Shown: positions 8,901 through 18,123, numbered from the stretch's first letter. The stretch: 50,997 bases of DNA from Coriobacteriia bacterium (GCA_016926975.1 JAFGNP010000053.1:1-50997), one strand, 5' to 3'. Made by a program: numbers and translations. Notes: a model not told the origin generated them from the sequence alone.

Positions 8901-11677
8901 AGGCGCTGCTCGCCCACCAGTACTGGCGCAGCAAGGGGTTCGTCTCGGATCTCGTCATTCTGAATACCAAGCCGAGCGCCTACGCATCAGAGCTCGACGG
9001 CCGGCTGCGAATACTACTGCGCACCGGCCATGCACTGCAGCTCGCAGACAAGCCCGGGGGCGTACACCTCCGGAGCGCCGACCAGATGCACCCGGACATC
9101 CGCAACCTTCTGGAGAGTGTCGCCCGCGTAGTGATCACCGGGAACGCCGGGCCTATCGCGATACAACTCAACCAGCGCCCACGGTATCCCGAGCTCCCAG
9201 ATGCGTTCGTGCCTGCAGAAAAGCCGCAGACTCACACGGCGCCGGCGGTGACTCGGCCAATACTCGTGTTCGACAACGGTGTCGGAGGCTTCGACCCAGA
9301 TGCCGGCGAATACGTGATCGTGCTCGAAGACCGTCACACTACTCCCTCGCCCTGGGTGAACGTGATAGCGACACCTCGCTTCGGTACGCTGGTCTCCGAG
9401 GCAGGCGTGGGCTGCACCTGGGCAGAGAACAGCCACGAGAACCGTATAACCACCTGGAACAACGACCCTGTCTCCGACGGCACCGGCGAGTGTATCTACG
9501 TGCGCGACGAGATTACCGGCGAGTTCTGGAGCCCGACGCCCCTGCCGGTGTGGGGCGACGGCGCATACGTCATCAGGCACGGGCGCGGCTACTCGCGGTT
9601 CGAGCACTCGTCTCACGGCATCGGCCACACGCTCGACTGGTTCGTGGCGCCCCAAGACCCCGTCAGGATCGCCAGGCTGCGCCTGACCAACGAGAGCGAT
9701 CACACCAGACGTCTCTCCGTGACCCACTTTGTCGAGTGGAGTCTCGGCGACTCGCGCTCCAAGGCGCAGCAGACGGTTGTGACGTGGTGGGATGAGGCCA
9801 TCGAGATGCTGATGGCCCACAGCTGGTTCAACCTGGACTTCCCTGGGCGTCCGGCTTTCCTCGCCTGCGACGGCCCGGTCGACTCATACACCGCCAGTCG
9901 CACCGAGTTCATCGGTCGCAACCGCACGCCTTTCGACCCGGCGGCCATGTACCGTAAATCGCTTGGCGCGCAGACCGGGCCCTTCCACGACAACTGCGGG
10001 GCGCTGCTGCGCACATTGGAACTCGAGCCGGGCGCCGACGTGGAGATCACCTTCCTGCTCGGCCAGACGGAGACGATCGAAGCGGCGCATGCACTCGTAT
10101 CGCGCCTCCGTGCGCCGGGAGCGATACAGGCGGAATTCGATGAAGCTCGAGCTGCCTGGGAAGAGCTGCTCGGAACGGTGCAGGCCTCGACGCCGGACGA
10201 GATGTTGGACTTCATGGTGAACGGCGCGGCGCTCTACCAGTCGCTCTCTTGCCGGGTGTGGGGCAGAACGGCCACCTATCAGTCCTCGGGCGCTTACGGG
10301 TTCCGCGACCAGCTTCAGGACAGCCTCGCACTGATAGACATACGCCCGGAGCTGACACGGGAGATGATCGTGGAGGCGTCCCGTCGGCAGTTCCCGGAAG
10401 GCGACGTGCTGCACTGGTGGCAGCCGGAGTCGGGCCGGGGCGTCCGCACACGGATAGTCGACGACAGACACTGGCTGCCTTACGTGACCGCAGCCTATGT
10501 CCGCGCCACCGGCGATTCCTCGGTACTCGATATCGAGACCCCCTACCTGGAGGGACCTCCCGTCCCCGAGGATCGCGAGGACCTCTATCTCCAGCCGAAC
10601 CCCTCGCTCCAGGTCGCAACCGTCTACGAGCACTGCTTGGCGGCGATCGACAACGCGCCACTCGGTGTTCGCGGCCTGCCGCTGATGGGTGGCGGCGACT
10701 GGAACGACGGGATGAACCGCGTGGGCGTGGGAGGACAGGGCGAGAGCGTCTGGATGGCCTGGTTCCTCGATGTTACGATGCGCGCGTTTGCCGAAGTGTG
10801 TGACGCCCGCGGCGCTGCAGAGACGGCCGAATCGCTCCGGACCCGCGCGAGTGGCCTCGTGGCCGCCGTAGAACGAACGGCCTGGGACGGCGCCTGGTAC
10901 CGACGAGCGTTCTTCGACGACGGCACGCCACTCGGCACCTCGGAGGCATCGGAGTGCAGGATCGATGCGATCGCCCAGGCGTGGTCGGTCCTTTCACGCA
11001 GCGGCGACCGCGACCGCGCCCGACGTGCGATGGAGTCGGTGGAAGGACAGCTCGTGTGGTGGGACGAGGGCCTTGTCGCCCTCCTCACCCCTCCGTTCGA
11101 CAAGATGGAGCACGATCCCGGATACATCAAAGGATACCTGCCGGGCGTTCGCGAGAACGGCGGGCAGTACACGCACGCAGCCCTGTGGGTCGCGCTCGCT
11201 TACGCGCGCCTCGGTGATGGCGATGAGGCAGTCTCCCTGCTGGATCTCCTCAACCCCCTGTCCCACACCCGCGATGCCGAGGCCGTGGAGCGCTACAAGG
11301 TGGAGCCGTACGTCGTCGCCGCTGACGTGTACGCGGTCGACCCGCATATGGGCCGCGGCGGCTGGACCTGGTACACGGGTTCGGCGGCCTGGTACTTCCA
11401 GATCGCAGTGCGCGAGGTGCTCGGGCTGAGCACGGAGGCCGACGGACCGAACAGGTATCTCGTGGTGAGGCCGTGCATTCCGAAGGACTGGGAGAGCTAC
11501 GGCATGACATACCGCTTCGGCAACACGACATACCGGATCACCGTGGACAATCCACGCGGTGTGAACCGCGGAGTGGACCACGTCACGCTGGACGGAGTAC
11601 GCCTGGCCGAGTGCAGGGTGCCGCTCGAAGACGACGGGGCGGAACACCGAGTGATAGTGGCGATGCTGGGCGCGTAG
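2918..11677 (+). CDS. ndvB-like: Cyclic beta-1,2-glucan synthase-like protein (GT84 + GH94 phosphorylase domain)
   Basis: 2919 aa; glycosyltransferase motifs LTLDTDTVLP and HRWVRGDWQ within multi-TM segments, GH94 block LPLMGGGDWNDGMNRVG...GESVWMAWF, and HMGRGGWTWYTGSAAWYFQ. Confidence 0.9.
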   Translation: MNPSTDPELTAAARANDPLRGELLGAERLAASARALAMNQRWTYTPSRARTPLLGMVDRAESDLAAVYRILAADVRKDIPIAPAAEWLLDNFYLIDEQIRLVREDLPADYSSELPRLEEGPFAKHPRVFEAAIDLIIHTDSRIDRDGLGLFIMAYQDVSPLLIGEVWAVPIMLRIALVENLRRLAQRILESHQSVVSGNRFANALIVAADSGPDAIAQRIAELDVAHADAPAAFLVRLSQRLAGQDAALAPLADWLETELARRDENLEQLILATHQTQAADQVSIANAITSIRFLDGLEWREFFEYSCLVEHVLREDPAGVYVRMDFVSRDRYRHAIEGIAKRCPLSEVEVAEAAISHCLEALRADPADGLRSHVGYYLVSKGRYAFEESIRYRPHARERLYRGPLAAHGLIFWTLLAVDTFVLALLIGAFALVTSGQWWVAALIALLAVVPASDVAVIVVNRTAAWLWPARTLPKIDHRQPVSGAHRTMVVYTALLTSPKAAQHVIDNMEVGYLANTDHNVTFAVLADLKASPDQHTPADDTVIEAARQGIDALNDRYGVSGERPFNLFVRGRTWSEYDSVWMGWERKRGALTEFCSLLRGATDTSFEVVDGDSSAFPGVTFVLTLDTDTVLPRDGARKLISTIAHPLNRARMNAESRTVRNGYGLVQPRVAMSLAGSSDSLFAWLYSGVTGVDPYAGAVSDTYQDVFGEGSFTGKGIFEVDVFNAALEDRFCENMLLSHDLLEGSYLRTALASDVEVFDDQPASYISHCARLHRWVRGDWQTLPWLLPRVPTPAGAERNPLTTLHRWKITDNLRRSLHPPLAFLLAIVGFALLPDAPWTWLAVVLALLFFPLYFGLADSIVFRRPPADTRSDRTTFVSDLRRDLLRNTLNVAVLPHQAYLMTDAICRALWRMTISKCNLLEWETAAEAERRLGITVLPAFVRRMWPASALTMVAAALVAFSPGGIAALLAATPLLIVWFTAPVSAWTVSRPIEEEESPITATDTAAMRRLARKTWRFFQTFVTPEDHHLAPDNYQEEPKGELAHRTSPTNMGLQLLSYLTAYDLGYITIAGLTERVSHTLNTMAGMERFRGHFYNWYDTTSLQPLRPTYVSTVDSGNLAGHLVALRVALIEISERPLVCESTLAGIADAARLALEDLQAARAEAPSGTSLTEARTALEEVIRRIGLDDPPSNLGEWLAAIEGLAALTDSLGASLAPLLRDEDTEPIRAAHRSICDVADTVRATLDLIGTYAPWAREVLAGIGSHSGTPDPALQPLLSHVPSLVGLAEGLDDALTALDALQALDGPDSPWAARVSAAIRSGRTAAHALLAELRLDADIAREMWEHTDFSMLFDESRLLFSIGFNAAEGRLDDSYYDMLASECRLASFLAIAKGETPQEHWFRLGRAITRTEGGTALVSWSASMFEYLMPLLVMKNWPLTLLDRTYKSVVRRQIQYGQQRGVPWGVSESAFNAKDAELTYQYQAFGVPGLGLKRGLSNDVVIAPYATVLALMVSPREALDNMAVLARQGAEGRYGFYEAIDYTPGRVPAGKERAIVRTYMAHHQGMSFVSLGNMLTDNRMQDRFHADPRIASGELLLQERVPRRIQLAQPRVEEVEFVRSVRETPPPVTRAYPLADTRVPATHFLSNGSYSVMVTNGGGGYSRWRDRTVTRYREDITRDCWGTFFYLKNVETGAVWSATFQPSLAQPDDYHVTFSADKADFRRLDGDVETHTEVIVSPEDDAEVRRLTITNHGRQILSLEVTSYLEVTLAPRGMDHAHKAYSNLFVETEAVDDLRALLFTRRPRSDEEARYWGVHMLACEHSGVCSWSYETDRAKFLGRLRTPVNASAIWEDARLTGTTGAVLDPICAIRQPVVVPPGETVHLAYVTGAADSREGAVTLAEKYQDITNAQRAADLAWSSSQIELRDLGLTPEESVTFLRLASRMLLTDPFSRLKSCTETENRLPMSGLWQIGISGDEPILLVTIEQLEETPLVRQALLAHQYWRSKGFVSDLVILNTKPSAYASELDGRLRILLRTGHALQLADKPGGVHLRSADQMHPDIRNLLESVARVVITGNAGPIAIQLNQRPRYPELPDAFVPAEKPQTHTAPAVTRPILVFDNGVGGFDPDAGEYVIVLEDRHTTPSPWVNVIATPRFGTLVSEAGVGCTWAENSHENRITTWNNDPVSDGTGECIYVRDEITGEFWSPTPLPVWGDGAYVIRHGRGYSRFEHSSHGIGHTLDWFVAPQDPVRIARLRLTNESDHTRRLSVTHFVEWSLGDSRSKAQQTVVTWWDEAIEMLMAHSWFNLDFPGRPAFLACDGPVDSYTASRTEFIGRNRTPFDPAAMYRKSLGAQTGPFHDNCGALLRTLELEPGADVEITFLLGQTETIEAAHALVSRLRAPGAIQAEFDEARAAWEELLGTVQASTPDEMLDFMVNGAALYQSLSCRVWGRTATYQSSGAYGFRDQLQDSLALIDIRPELTREMIVEASRRQFPEGDVLHWWQPESGRGVRTRIVDDRHWLPYVTAAYVRATGDSSVLDIETPYLEGPPVPEDREDLYLQPNPSLQVATVYEHCLAAIDNAPLGVRGLPLMGGGDWNDGMNRVGVGGQGESVWMAWFLDVTMRAFAEVCDARGAAETAESLRTRASGLVAAVERTAWDGAWYRRAFFDDGTPLGTSEASECRIDAIAQAWSVLSRSGDRDRARRAMESVEGQLVWWDEGLVALLTPPFDKMEHDPGYIKGYLPGVRENGGQYTHAALWVALAYARLGDGDEAVSLLDLLNPLSHTRDAEAVERYKVEPYVVAADVYAVDPHMGRGGWTWYTGSAAWYFQIAVREVLGLSTEADGPNRYLVVRPCIPKDWESYGMTYRFGNTTYRITVDNPRGVNRGVDHVTLDGVRLAECRVPLEDDGAEHRVIVAMLGA

Positions 11678-11753
11678 CCGACGCTTCCGGCCCGCAAGCC
11701 CCGGACCGCACCCTGAGGATCCACTCCAGCTGCTCGCCCCGATTGACCCGGAG

Positions 11754-12566
11754 CTATTCGTCCTCGCCCATCCAGCGCCGGTGCATGAAACTCATGAACC
11801 GCCTCTCGCCGACCAACCGCCTGGCCGCCAGCAGCGGCCTCGCATACGCGGCGACCGGGTAGCGCAACCTGTCGGAGGGGTCCACGATCACGCGCCACAC
11901 CTCATCCGCAGCCTCCTCGGGGCTGGTGCGCTTGCGGACGCCCTCGCCGAAAGCATTCATCGCCTCGAGGTATCGCGCGTACGGCCCGGTAGGCCTCGCC
12001 CTCTCGTCCATGGCCTTGTAGATGGGCGTCTCTATGTAGCCGGGCTCGACCACCTTCACACGGATGCCAAATGGCTTCAGCTCGTGCCACAGGCCTTCGC
12101 TGAAGCCTTCCATTGCATGCTTGGTGGAGTTGTAGACCGAGAAGAACGGGAACACGAACCGGCCACCGAGAGACGTGACGTTGACTACGAGACCGCTTCC
12201 CCGATTGCGCATCGCGGGCACCATGGCCGAGATAAGCTCCACCGCAGAGAAGGCGTTGACCTGGAAGATGTCGCGCAGGGACTCGGCGGACACCTCTTCC
12301 ACCGGACCGTAGATGACATACCCGGCGTTGTTCACCAACACGTCGGGCGGACCGTTCTCGGCGACAAAGCGCTCCGCGAACGCCTTGACGGCATTGGGGA
12401 ACTTCAGCTCCAGCCGGTAGACAGACACGTCGGCCGGCAGTTCGAGCTCGACCGGGCCGCGCTCGTCACGCACGGTGCCGAACGTCCGCCAGCCGGCGGA
12501 ATGAGCCCGCCGGACAAGTGCGTGGCCGAGGCCAGACGACACGCCGGTGATCAGAATCGATGGCAC
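11754..12566 (-). CDS. SDR family NAD(P)-dependent oxidoreductase
   Basis: TGVSSGLG cofactor motif, NNAG, and YNSTKHA catalytic motif; GTG start at 12566 assumed. Confidence 0.9.
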   Translation of the reverse strand: MPSILITGVSSGLGHALVRRAHSAGWRTFGTVRDERGPVELELPADVSVYRLELKFPNAVKAFAERFVAENGPPDVLVNNAGYVIYGPVEEVSAESLRDIFQVNAFSAVELISAMVPAMRNRGSGLVVNVTSLGGRFVFPFFSVYNSTKHAMEGFSEGLWHELKPFGIRVKVVEPGYIETPIYKAMDERARPTGPYARYLEAMNAFGEGVRKRTSPEEAADEVWRVIVDPSDRLRYPVAAYARPLLAARRLVGERRFMSFMHRRWMGEDE

Positions 12567-12720
12567 CCGAACACCGCCTCCCACGCAACATGAAACGCAC
12601 CACGTATATTCCCGAAACAGACGCACGCCCGAGCCCGGAGCCGAAGTGCTTTGACGATATGGCAGGCCAAGCGCACAATCATGGCAGCAACAGTCACCCG
12701 GCAGCACACGAGGAGATGCC

Positions 12721-13446
12721 ATGGACGACTACTCTGCCCCGACTCCAACGCCCGGCACCCCACCACCCCCTGCGTACCAGCCACCACCTCCGCCAGCTCC
12801 CACTCCACAAGCCCCGCCAACGCCCGGCTACTCACCCCAACCGGACTACGCGCCTCCGGCAGCGCCGCCGAAGAAGAAGACCTGGCTCTTCGTCGTGATC
12901 GGTCTTGTAGTTCTGGGCCTCCTCGGATGCTGTGCGGCGATGGGTTTCGGCGGCTTCGCATTGTTCAAGGCCGGAGCTGAGCCGGTCGCCACGATCGACG
13001 CCATCAACCAGGCAGCGCTGGATAACGACAGCGCCACGTTTGATAAGTACTTCGATGCCGACTCGGTCAGTGAGGCCGCCTACGAGGCCTTCGTCGAGTA
13101 CATCAAGACGACACCGGACTGGGATACCGTAGTCGCCGAACTCGGCGAAGAAGAGGCCGATAGGGTGCTGCGCGAAGAGGTCTTGCCGAAGGACGACTTC
13201 GTGGACGAGATCTCGCGCGAATTCAGCATCGAAGGACTCGATGAGGGGAGCGTCCCCTTCCCCGAGTACACGCTGATCTCCAGCTCGATCGAGAACGACA
13301 CCGCAGAAGTCACCATCGACACGATCGAGGATGGCGAGACCATGCACTTCGTACTCGGCATGGTCAAGGAGAAGGTGGGAGACGAAGAGATCTGGCGCAT
13401 CAAGGAGATCAAGAACATCTCCGACCTCTTCGAGGACGAGCTGTAA
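12721..13446 (+). CDS. Hypothetical membrane protein with Pro-rich N-terminus
   Basis: PPPPPAP-rich N-terminus, one TM (LFVVIGLVVLGLLGCCAAMGFGGFALF), acidic extracellular-type domain. Confidence 0.75.
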   Translation: MDDYSAPTPTPGTPPPPAYQPPPPPAPTPQAPPTPGYSPQPDYAPPAAPPKKKTWLFVVIGLVVLGLLGCCAAMGFGGFALFKAGAEPVATIDAINQAALDNDSATFDKYFDADSVSEAAYEAFVEYIKTTPDWDTVVAELGEEEADRVLREEVLPKDDFVDEISREFSIEGLDEGSVPFPEYTLISSSIENDTAEVTIDTIEDGETMHFVLGMVKEKVGDEEIWRIKEIKNISDLFEDEL

Positions 13447-13475
13447 CAGGCACAGCCTGAGATCCGGAGTACAAG

Positions 13476-13510
13476 AATCGGGCGGGGATCATCCCCGCCC
13501 GATTGGTTTT
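13476..13510 (+). terminator. Rho-independent terminator
   Basis: Perfect hairpin AATCGGGCGGGGA-TCA-TCCCCGCCCGATT followed by GGTTTT, just after the 13446 stop. Confidence 0.85.
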
Positions 13511-13514
13511 CTCA

Positions 13515-13591
13515 TGGTGGGCCCAGGTGGACTCGAACCACCGACCTCACGGTTATCAGCCGTGCGCTCTAGCCGACTGAGCTATGGGCCC
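13515..13591 (-). tRNA. tRNA-Ile (anticodon GAT)
   Basis: Reverse strand GGGCCCATAGCTCAGTCGGCTAGAGCGCACGGCTGATAACCGTGAGGTCGGTGGTTCGAGTCCACCTGGGCCCACCA. Confidence 0.95.
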
Positions 13592-13637
13592 TCGCTGGAA
13601 ACAGCCTGGATACCATAGCCTACGCTTCGAATCAGCG

Positions 13638-14039
13638 TCAAGAAACCCCGCGCGCGGACACCACCGCAGTCAACGAACGTCTGCGCGGACCGTCGAAATC
13701 GCACAGGAATATGCCCTGCCAGGACCCGAGCGCTACCTCGCCGTCCACGATCGGCAGGGTCACGCTCGATCCGACGAGAGTGGCTTTCAGGTGCGCATCC
13801 GCATTGCCTCCGGCATGCGACCACGGGCCCTCGTTGGGAATGAGTCGCGCGAGTCCTGACAGGATGTCGGTTGCCACGTCGGGATCGACGACTTCGTTGA
13901 CAGTCACCGCCGCAGTGGTGTGCGGACAGAACACCACCACACACCCTTCTCGTACACCCGACTTGGCCACTGCCGAGAGAACCTCTCGCGTCACATCGAC
14001 CATCTGCTCGCGCCGCTGAGTGTGAACCTCGAAGCGCAT
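13638..14039 (-). CDS. YjbQ / UPF0047 family protein (secondary thiamine-phosphate synthase-like)
   Basis: HTTAAVTVNE, HAGGNADAHLKATLVGSS and GSWQGIFLCDFDGPR motifs; start within the longer ORF at MRFEVHTQ. Confidence 0.9.
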   Translation of the reverse strand: MRFEVHTQRREQMVDVTREVLSAVAKSGVREGCVVVFCPHTTAAVTVNEVVDPDVATDILSGLARLIPNEGPWSHAGGNADAHLKATLVGSSVTLPIVDGEVALGSWQGIFLCDFDGPRRRSLTAVVSARGVS

Positions 14040-14144
14040 CGCGTGCACCCCTTTCCGAACCTCAGTCCAGCGTACAAGAGGCTGTAGGGCGACGCCAGGG
14101 GGAAATGATAGGGTAAGGGGGGCACGCTTCCTGAAGGAGTCAGC

Positions 14145-14633
14145 ATGTTGCATGTACGCATCGCCGGTCTCAGCCTGGACGCCACCACCGAACAGCCGGT
14201 GCTTCTGCTCGTTCCGGAGGACGGCTCCGGGGCGGAGAACCGCGCGCTGCCGATATGGATCGGTCACGCCGAGGCCACGGCCATACTCCTTGCCATCCAG
14301 GGAATCGAGCCGCCAAGGCCGATGACGCACGACTTGATGAAGGCGGCCATCGAAGCCACCGGTCACGCAGTGAGCAGGGTCGAGATCACCCGCCTCGAAG
14401 ACGGGACCTTCTATGCGACGCTGGTACTCCGCGGACAGGATCGCGAGATGTACCTGGATGCGAGACCGTCCGACTCGGTAGCCCTGGCGGTACGGTTCCA
14501 GTGCCCGATCTTCATCGCCGAGGAGGTCTTCGAAGAGGCTGCCGTAGTGGTGACCGATGTTGACGAAGAAGACGAAGTCGAGCGCTTCCGCACCTTCCTC
14601 GACCATGTGGACCCGGCCGATTTCATGTCTTAG
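14145..14633 (+). CDS. Bifunctional nuclease (BFN, DUF151) family protein
   Basis: PVLLLVPEDG...LPIWIGHAEATAILLAIQGIEPPRPMTHDLM and DARPSDSVALAVR motifs. Confidence 0.92.
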   Translation: MLHVRIAGLSLDATTEQPVLLLVPEDGSGAENRALPIWIGHAEATAILLAIQGIEPPRPMTHDLMKAAIEATGHAVSRVEITRLEDGTFYATLVLRGQDREMYLDARPSDSVALAVRFQCPIFIAEEVFEEAAVVVTDVDEEDEVERFRTFLDHVDPADFMS

Positions 14634-14635
14634 AG

Positions 14636-15826
14636 CTACTCGTACCTGAGCGCTTCTATCGGGTCGAGTTGGCTGGCCTTGAATGCCGGGTAGACACCGA
14701 AGAACACTCCCACGCCGGACGCGAAGAAGAACGACATCGCGACTGCCCAGGGCGTGACATTCGTTGGCACGGGACTCAACTGCTCTATCAACACCGCGCC
14801 TCCCCAGCCGACACCGATGCCGATGATCCCACCGATTATCGACAGTGCCATGGCCTCTATCACGAACTGCGAGAGAATGTCGTAAGTCCTGGCTCCGACC
14901 GCCTTGCGTATGCCGATCTCGCGAGTCCGCTCGCTCACGCTCACCAGCATGATGTTCATGATGCCGATACCCCCCACGAGCAGTGATATGCCGGCGATGC
15001 CGGCGAGCATGTACGTCAGCATGCCCAGCAGGTCCGACAGGATGCCCAGCGTCTGCTCCTGAGTGAAGACCGTGAACTCCTCGCCGAACGTCGGCATCAG
15101 CGCACGCTCGATCTCCCGTTGCACGGCGTCCACCCTGTCGGGATCGGCGGCCTTCACCACGATGGTGGCGATGTCGCTCTTGCCGAAGAGCTTCTGGGCC
15201 GTGGTGATCGGAATGTACACCTGCAGGTCCTGGTCGCCGCCCAGCCCTCCACCCATTGATTCGTAGTGCCCGACTACTGTGAAGCGCTGTCCGTTTATCG
15301 TTACCTGCTTGTCCAGAGGGTCCTGATTGGGGAACAGCTGTGAGGCGGCCCGGTAGCCCAGTGCGACGACCCGCGAGGCGGCCTGGACCTCGCTCCGCCG
15401 GTAGTGCCGCCCGTCTGCCAGCTCGGAGTTGAAGACCTCCGGTCCCTGCTCGCTGCCAGCGGCAACTATCACCCGCAAGGAACGATTCCCCGCCTTCATC
15501 GTCGCGCTCGCCTGCATTACCGGAACGACCGCACTTGCACCTTCCACGCGCCGTTGGAGAGTGTCCACGTCATCGAGAGTGAAGTACCTCGACGGCGGGC
15601 CGCCCGACTCCATTCCCGTGCTGTACTGTCCCGGGATGACGAACAGCAGATTCGAGCCGAGTCCCTCGAGCGAGCCGGTGACCTCGTCCTGGACACCCGT
15701 ACCGATCCCCACGAGCAGAATCACCGCCGCGACTCCGATGATCACACCGAGCATCGTGAGCAGGCTTCTGGCTTTGTTGGCCGAGAGCGCGCGAAACGCT
15801 ATCCGGAAGCTCTCTACGAAGTTCAC
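14636..15826 (-). CDS. MacB-type ABC transporter permease
   Basis: MacB periplasmic core-like N-terminal region and FtsX-like C-terminus (ERTREIGIRKAVGA). Confidence 0.92.
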   Translation of the reverse strand: MNFVESFRIAFRALSANKARSLLTMLGVIIGVAAVILLVGIGTGVQDEVTGSLEGLGSNLLFVIPGQYSTGMESGGPPSRYFTLDDVDTLQRRVEGASAVVPVMQASATMKAGNRSLRVIVAAGSEQGPEVFNSELADGRHYRRSEVQAASRVVALGYRAASQLFPNQDPLDKQVTINGQRFTVVGHYESMGGGLGGDQDLQVYIPITTAQKLFGKSDIATIVVKAADPDRVDAVQREIERALMPTFGEEFTVFTQEQTLGILSDLLGMLTYMLAGIAGISLLVGGIGIMNIMLVSVSERTREIGIRKAVGARTYDILSQFVIEAMALSIIGGIIGIGVGWGGAVLIEQLSPVPTNVTPWAVAMSFFFASGVGVFFGVYPAFKASQLDPIEALRYE

Positions 15827-16584
15827 CGGTCGGCGTCCTCGGCAGACATGGCTGCCATCTCGTCGGCAGCCATGACGCGATCGGACACCGCTGCATCCGA
15901 GCGAACGCGGCCGTCGAAGATCTCGATCACGCGTTCTGAATGGCGGGCTACACGATCATCGTGAGTTACGAGCACGACCGTGATTCCCTGCGCATGGAGG
16001 TCCTGGAGCGTCACCATGACCTCAACGCCCGAACGCGAGTCGAGGTTGCCGGTGGGCTCGTCGGCCAGCACGATGCTCGGATTGTTGACGAGCGCTCGTG
16101 CGATCGCCACGCGCTGCTGCTGCCCCCCGGAAAGCTGACTGGAGAAGTGGCCGAGCCGATCGCCCAGGCCTACGGTCTCCAGCGCCGCTTTGGCCCGACG
16201 CGCCCGCTCGCTGCCCGCCACCCCTCCATAGACCAGCGGCAGCTCGACGTTGGCCAGCGCGCTGGTGCGTGGCAACAGGTTGAACGCCTGGAAGACGAAG
16301 CCGATATGCCGGTTGCGAAGCGCAGCAAGCTCGTTCGGCAGCATCGAGCTGATGTCCTCCGAGTCGAGTATCACCTGGCCCGACGTAGGCCGGTCGAGGA
16401 GCCCGATTATGTGCATCAGCGTTGACTTGCCCGAGCCCGACGGCCCCATGATGGAGACCATCTCGCCCTGGCGGATCGACACACTAACACCGCGAAGCGC
16501 GTTGACCTCCATATGCTCGAGGAGATACGACTTCGTGACATCGCGCGTCTCAAGGACGATGCGAGTCTCGTCAGACGGGCCCAT
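15823..16584 (-). CDS. MacB/LolD-type ABC transporter ATP-binding protein
   Basis: [35 protein letters not shown]; start at MGPSDETR avoids overlap with the upstream gene. Confidence 0.93.
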   Translation of the reverse strand: MGPSDETRIVLETRDVTKSYLLEHMEVNALRGVSVSIRQGEMVSIMGPSGSGKSTLMHIIGLLDRPTSGQVILDSEDISSMLPNELAALRNRHIGFVFQAFNLLPRTSALANVELPLVYGGVAGSERARRAKAALETVGLGDRLGHFSSQLSGGQQQRVAIARALVNNPSIVLADEPTGNLDSRSGVEVMVTLQDLHAQGITVVLVTHDDRVARHSERVIEIFDGRVRSDAAVSDRVMAADEMAAMSAEDADR

Positions 16585-16591
16585 CACGAAG

Positions 16592-18112
16592 TCACTCCGT
16601 CCGGACCCGGTCGCCATCGGCAAGATCGGACACGCCGCTGACGATCACCTGATCGCCCTCGGCAAGGCCAGAGCGGACCTCCACCCGCGTATCCGTGAGC
16701 TGGCCTATCTTGATTTCCGTGCGCCGCGCTCGGCCGTCCTCTACCGTGAACACGTAGTGCCCGCCGTCGCCCTCTAAGAGCGCTTCCACTGGCATGGTGA
16801 TGACATCCTCGACTGTGTCGACGGCTATCTCCGCCGAGCCGTTCATCCCGAGTAGTACGGACTCCCCCGCGGCCGAGAAGACCAGACGCACGGGAAACGC
16901 CGTACCTCCCGTGGGCGTGAGAACCGATTCTATCCCGACGCGGTCGACCTCCGCTGCAAAAGTGACGTCCGCGAGCCCGTCGAGTTCCACGAGCGTCTTC
17001 ATGCCCGGCAGGACGCGGACTATGTCTGCTTCGTCCACGTTCGCCGTGAAGGCCAGCGTCTCCAGCGACACCACGGCGAATGGCGCGGCAGCGGGACTCA
17101 CCGAAGAACCTACGGTCGGCCCGCCCCCGGAGGCGGAAGCACCGGATGCCGACAGCAGTGACGCCGCACCAGAGTTAAACAGCACGATGCCGTCGATAGG
17201 AGCGACGATCTGCGTCCGGCTCAGCGTGTCGCCAGTGAGCGCACGCGCGGCGTCGGCTGCCTCGATCGCTGCGTCGGCCGAGTTCAGGGCGCTGCCGACG
17301 CTCGTAGCCCTGGAAAGCGCGTCCCGCTGGGCCACTGCGCCCAGATATGCCGCGTAGGCCTGGTCCCGGGCAACCTGTGCCGCAGCGATCGCTGCGGTGT
17401 TGTCTGCAGCTGCCAGCAGGGCGGCTAGCGCTTGTTGCGCGGACAGCAGGTTCGCCGCCGACTGGTCGCGAGTAAGCGCAAGCACCGCCAGTGTGGTCTC
17501 CAGTTCCGGCGTCTTGGGGTCGGCGGGCTGGTACACGGTCTGGTAGAAGTTGTCGTACGCAGCCTTGGCCGTCTCTGCGTTGGTTTGCGCAAGAGCCACT
17601 TTCGCCTGGGCGTCAGCGATGTCTCCCGCACTCGGCGCCCCCGCTCCGGCCAGCGCCGCCTCGTAGCGCAGGTTCGCCAGAGAGTACGATGTCCAAGCCA
17701 CGTTGACGGCCGCTTGCGCCGCCTCTACGTCACTCGAGCCGGGAGCCGACTTCACGATGGCGTCTCGCTGGGCTACCGCACCAGCGTATGCAGCCTCCGC
17801 CTGCGCCAACTGAACCTCGATCGGCCGGGCGTCCATAGTCGCGATGACTTGCCCGGCAGTCACCCTATCGCCTTCGGTCACCTCGATACTGCTGAGAGTG
17901 CCCGCGGTGGGTGGATACAGATCGACCCGTGTGTCCGCTTGCACCTGACCGGCTGCCGCAACGATGACATTGAGGTCCTCGCGCGTCACTTCGGCCAACT
18001 GGACTTCGGTCGCCTGATTGCCGGAAGTCACAAGTGCCGCCGCCACGCCTCCAACCGCCAACACCGCGATGACGGCGCCTACTACTTTGCCCTTTGACAC
18101 CTCGACCTCCAA
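16592..18112 (-). CDS. HlyD/RND-type efflux adaptor subunit
   Basis: N-terminal TM, Ala-rich coiled coil, barrel-sandwich motif (IVAPIDGIVL), C-terminal permuted domain; TTG or nearby GTG start. Confidence 0.88.
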   Translation of the reverse strand: MEVEVSKGKVVGAVIAVLAVGGVAAALVTSGNQATEVQLAEVTREDLNVIVAAAGQVQADTRVDLYPPTAGTLSSIEVTEGDRVTAGQVIATMDARPIEVQLAQAEAAYAGAVAQRDAIVKSAPGSSDVEAAQAAVNVAWTSYSLANLRYEAALAGAGAPSAGDIADAQAKVALAQTNAETAKAAYDNFYQTVYQPADPKTPELETTLAVLALTRDQSAANLLSAQQALAALLAAADNTAAIAAAQVARDQAYAAYLGAVAQRDALSRATSVGSALNSADAAIEAADAARALTGDTLSRTQIVAPIDGIVLFNSGAASLLSASGASASGGGPTVGSSVSPAAAPFAVVSLETLAFTANVDEADIVRVLPGMKTLVELDGLADVTFAAEVDRVGIESVLTPTGGTAFPVRLVFSAAGESVLLGMNGSAEIAVDTVEDVITMPVEALLEGDGGHYVFTVEDGRARRTEIKIGQLTDTRVEVRSGLAEGDQVIVSGVSDLADGDRVRTE

Positions 18113-18123
18113 CGTCGGAACAG

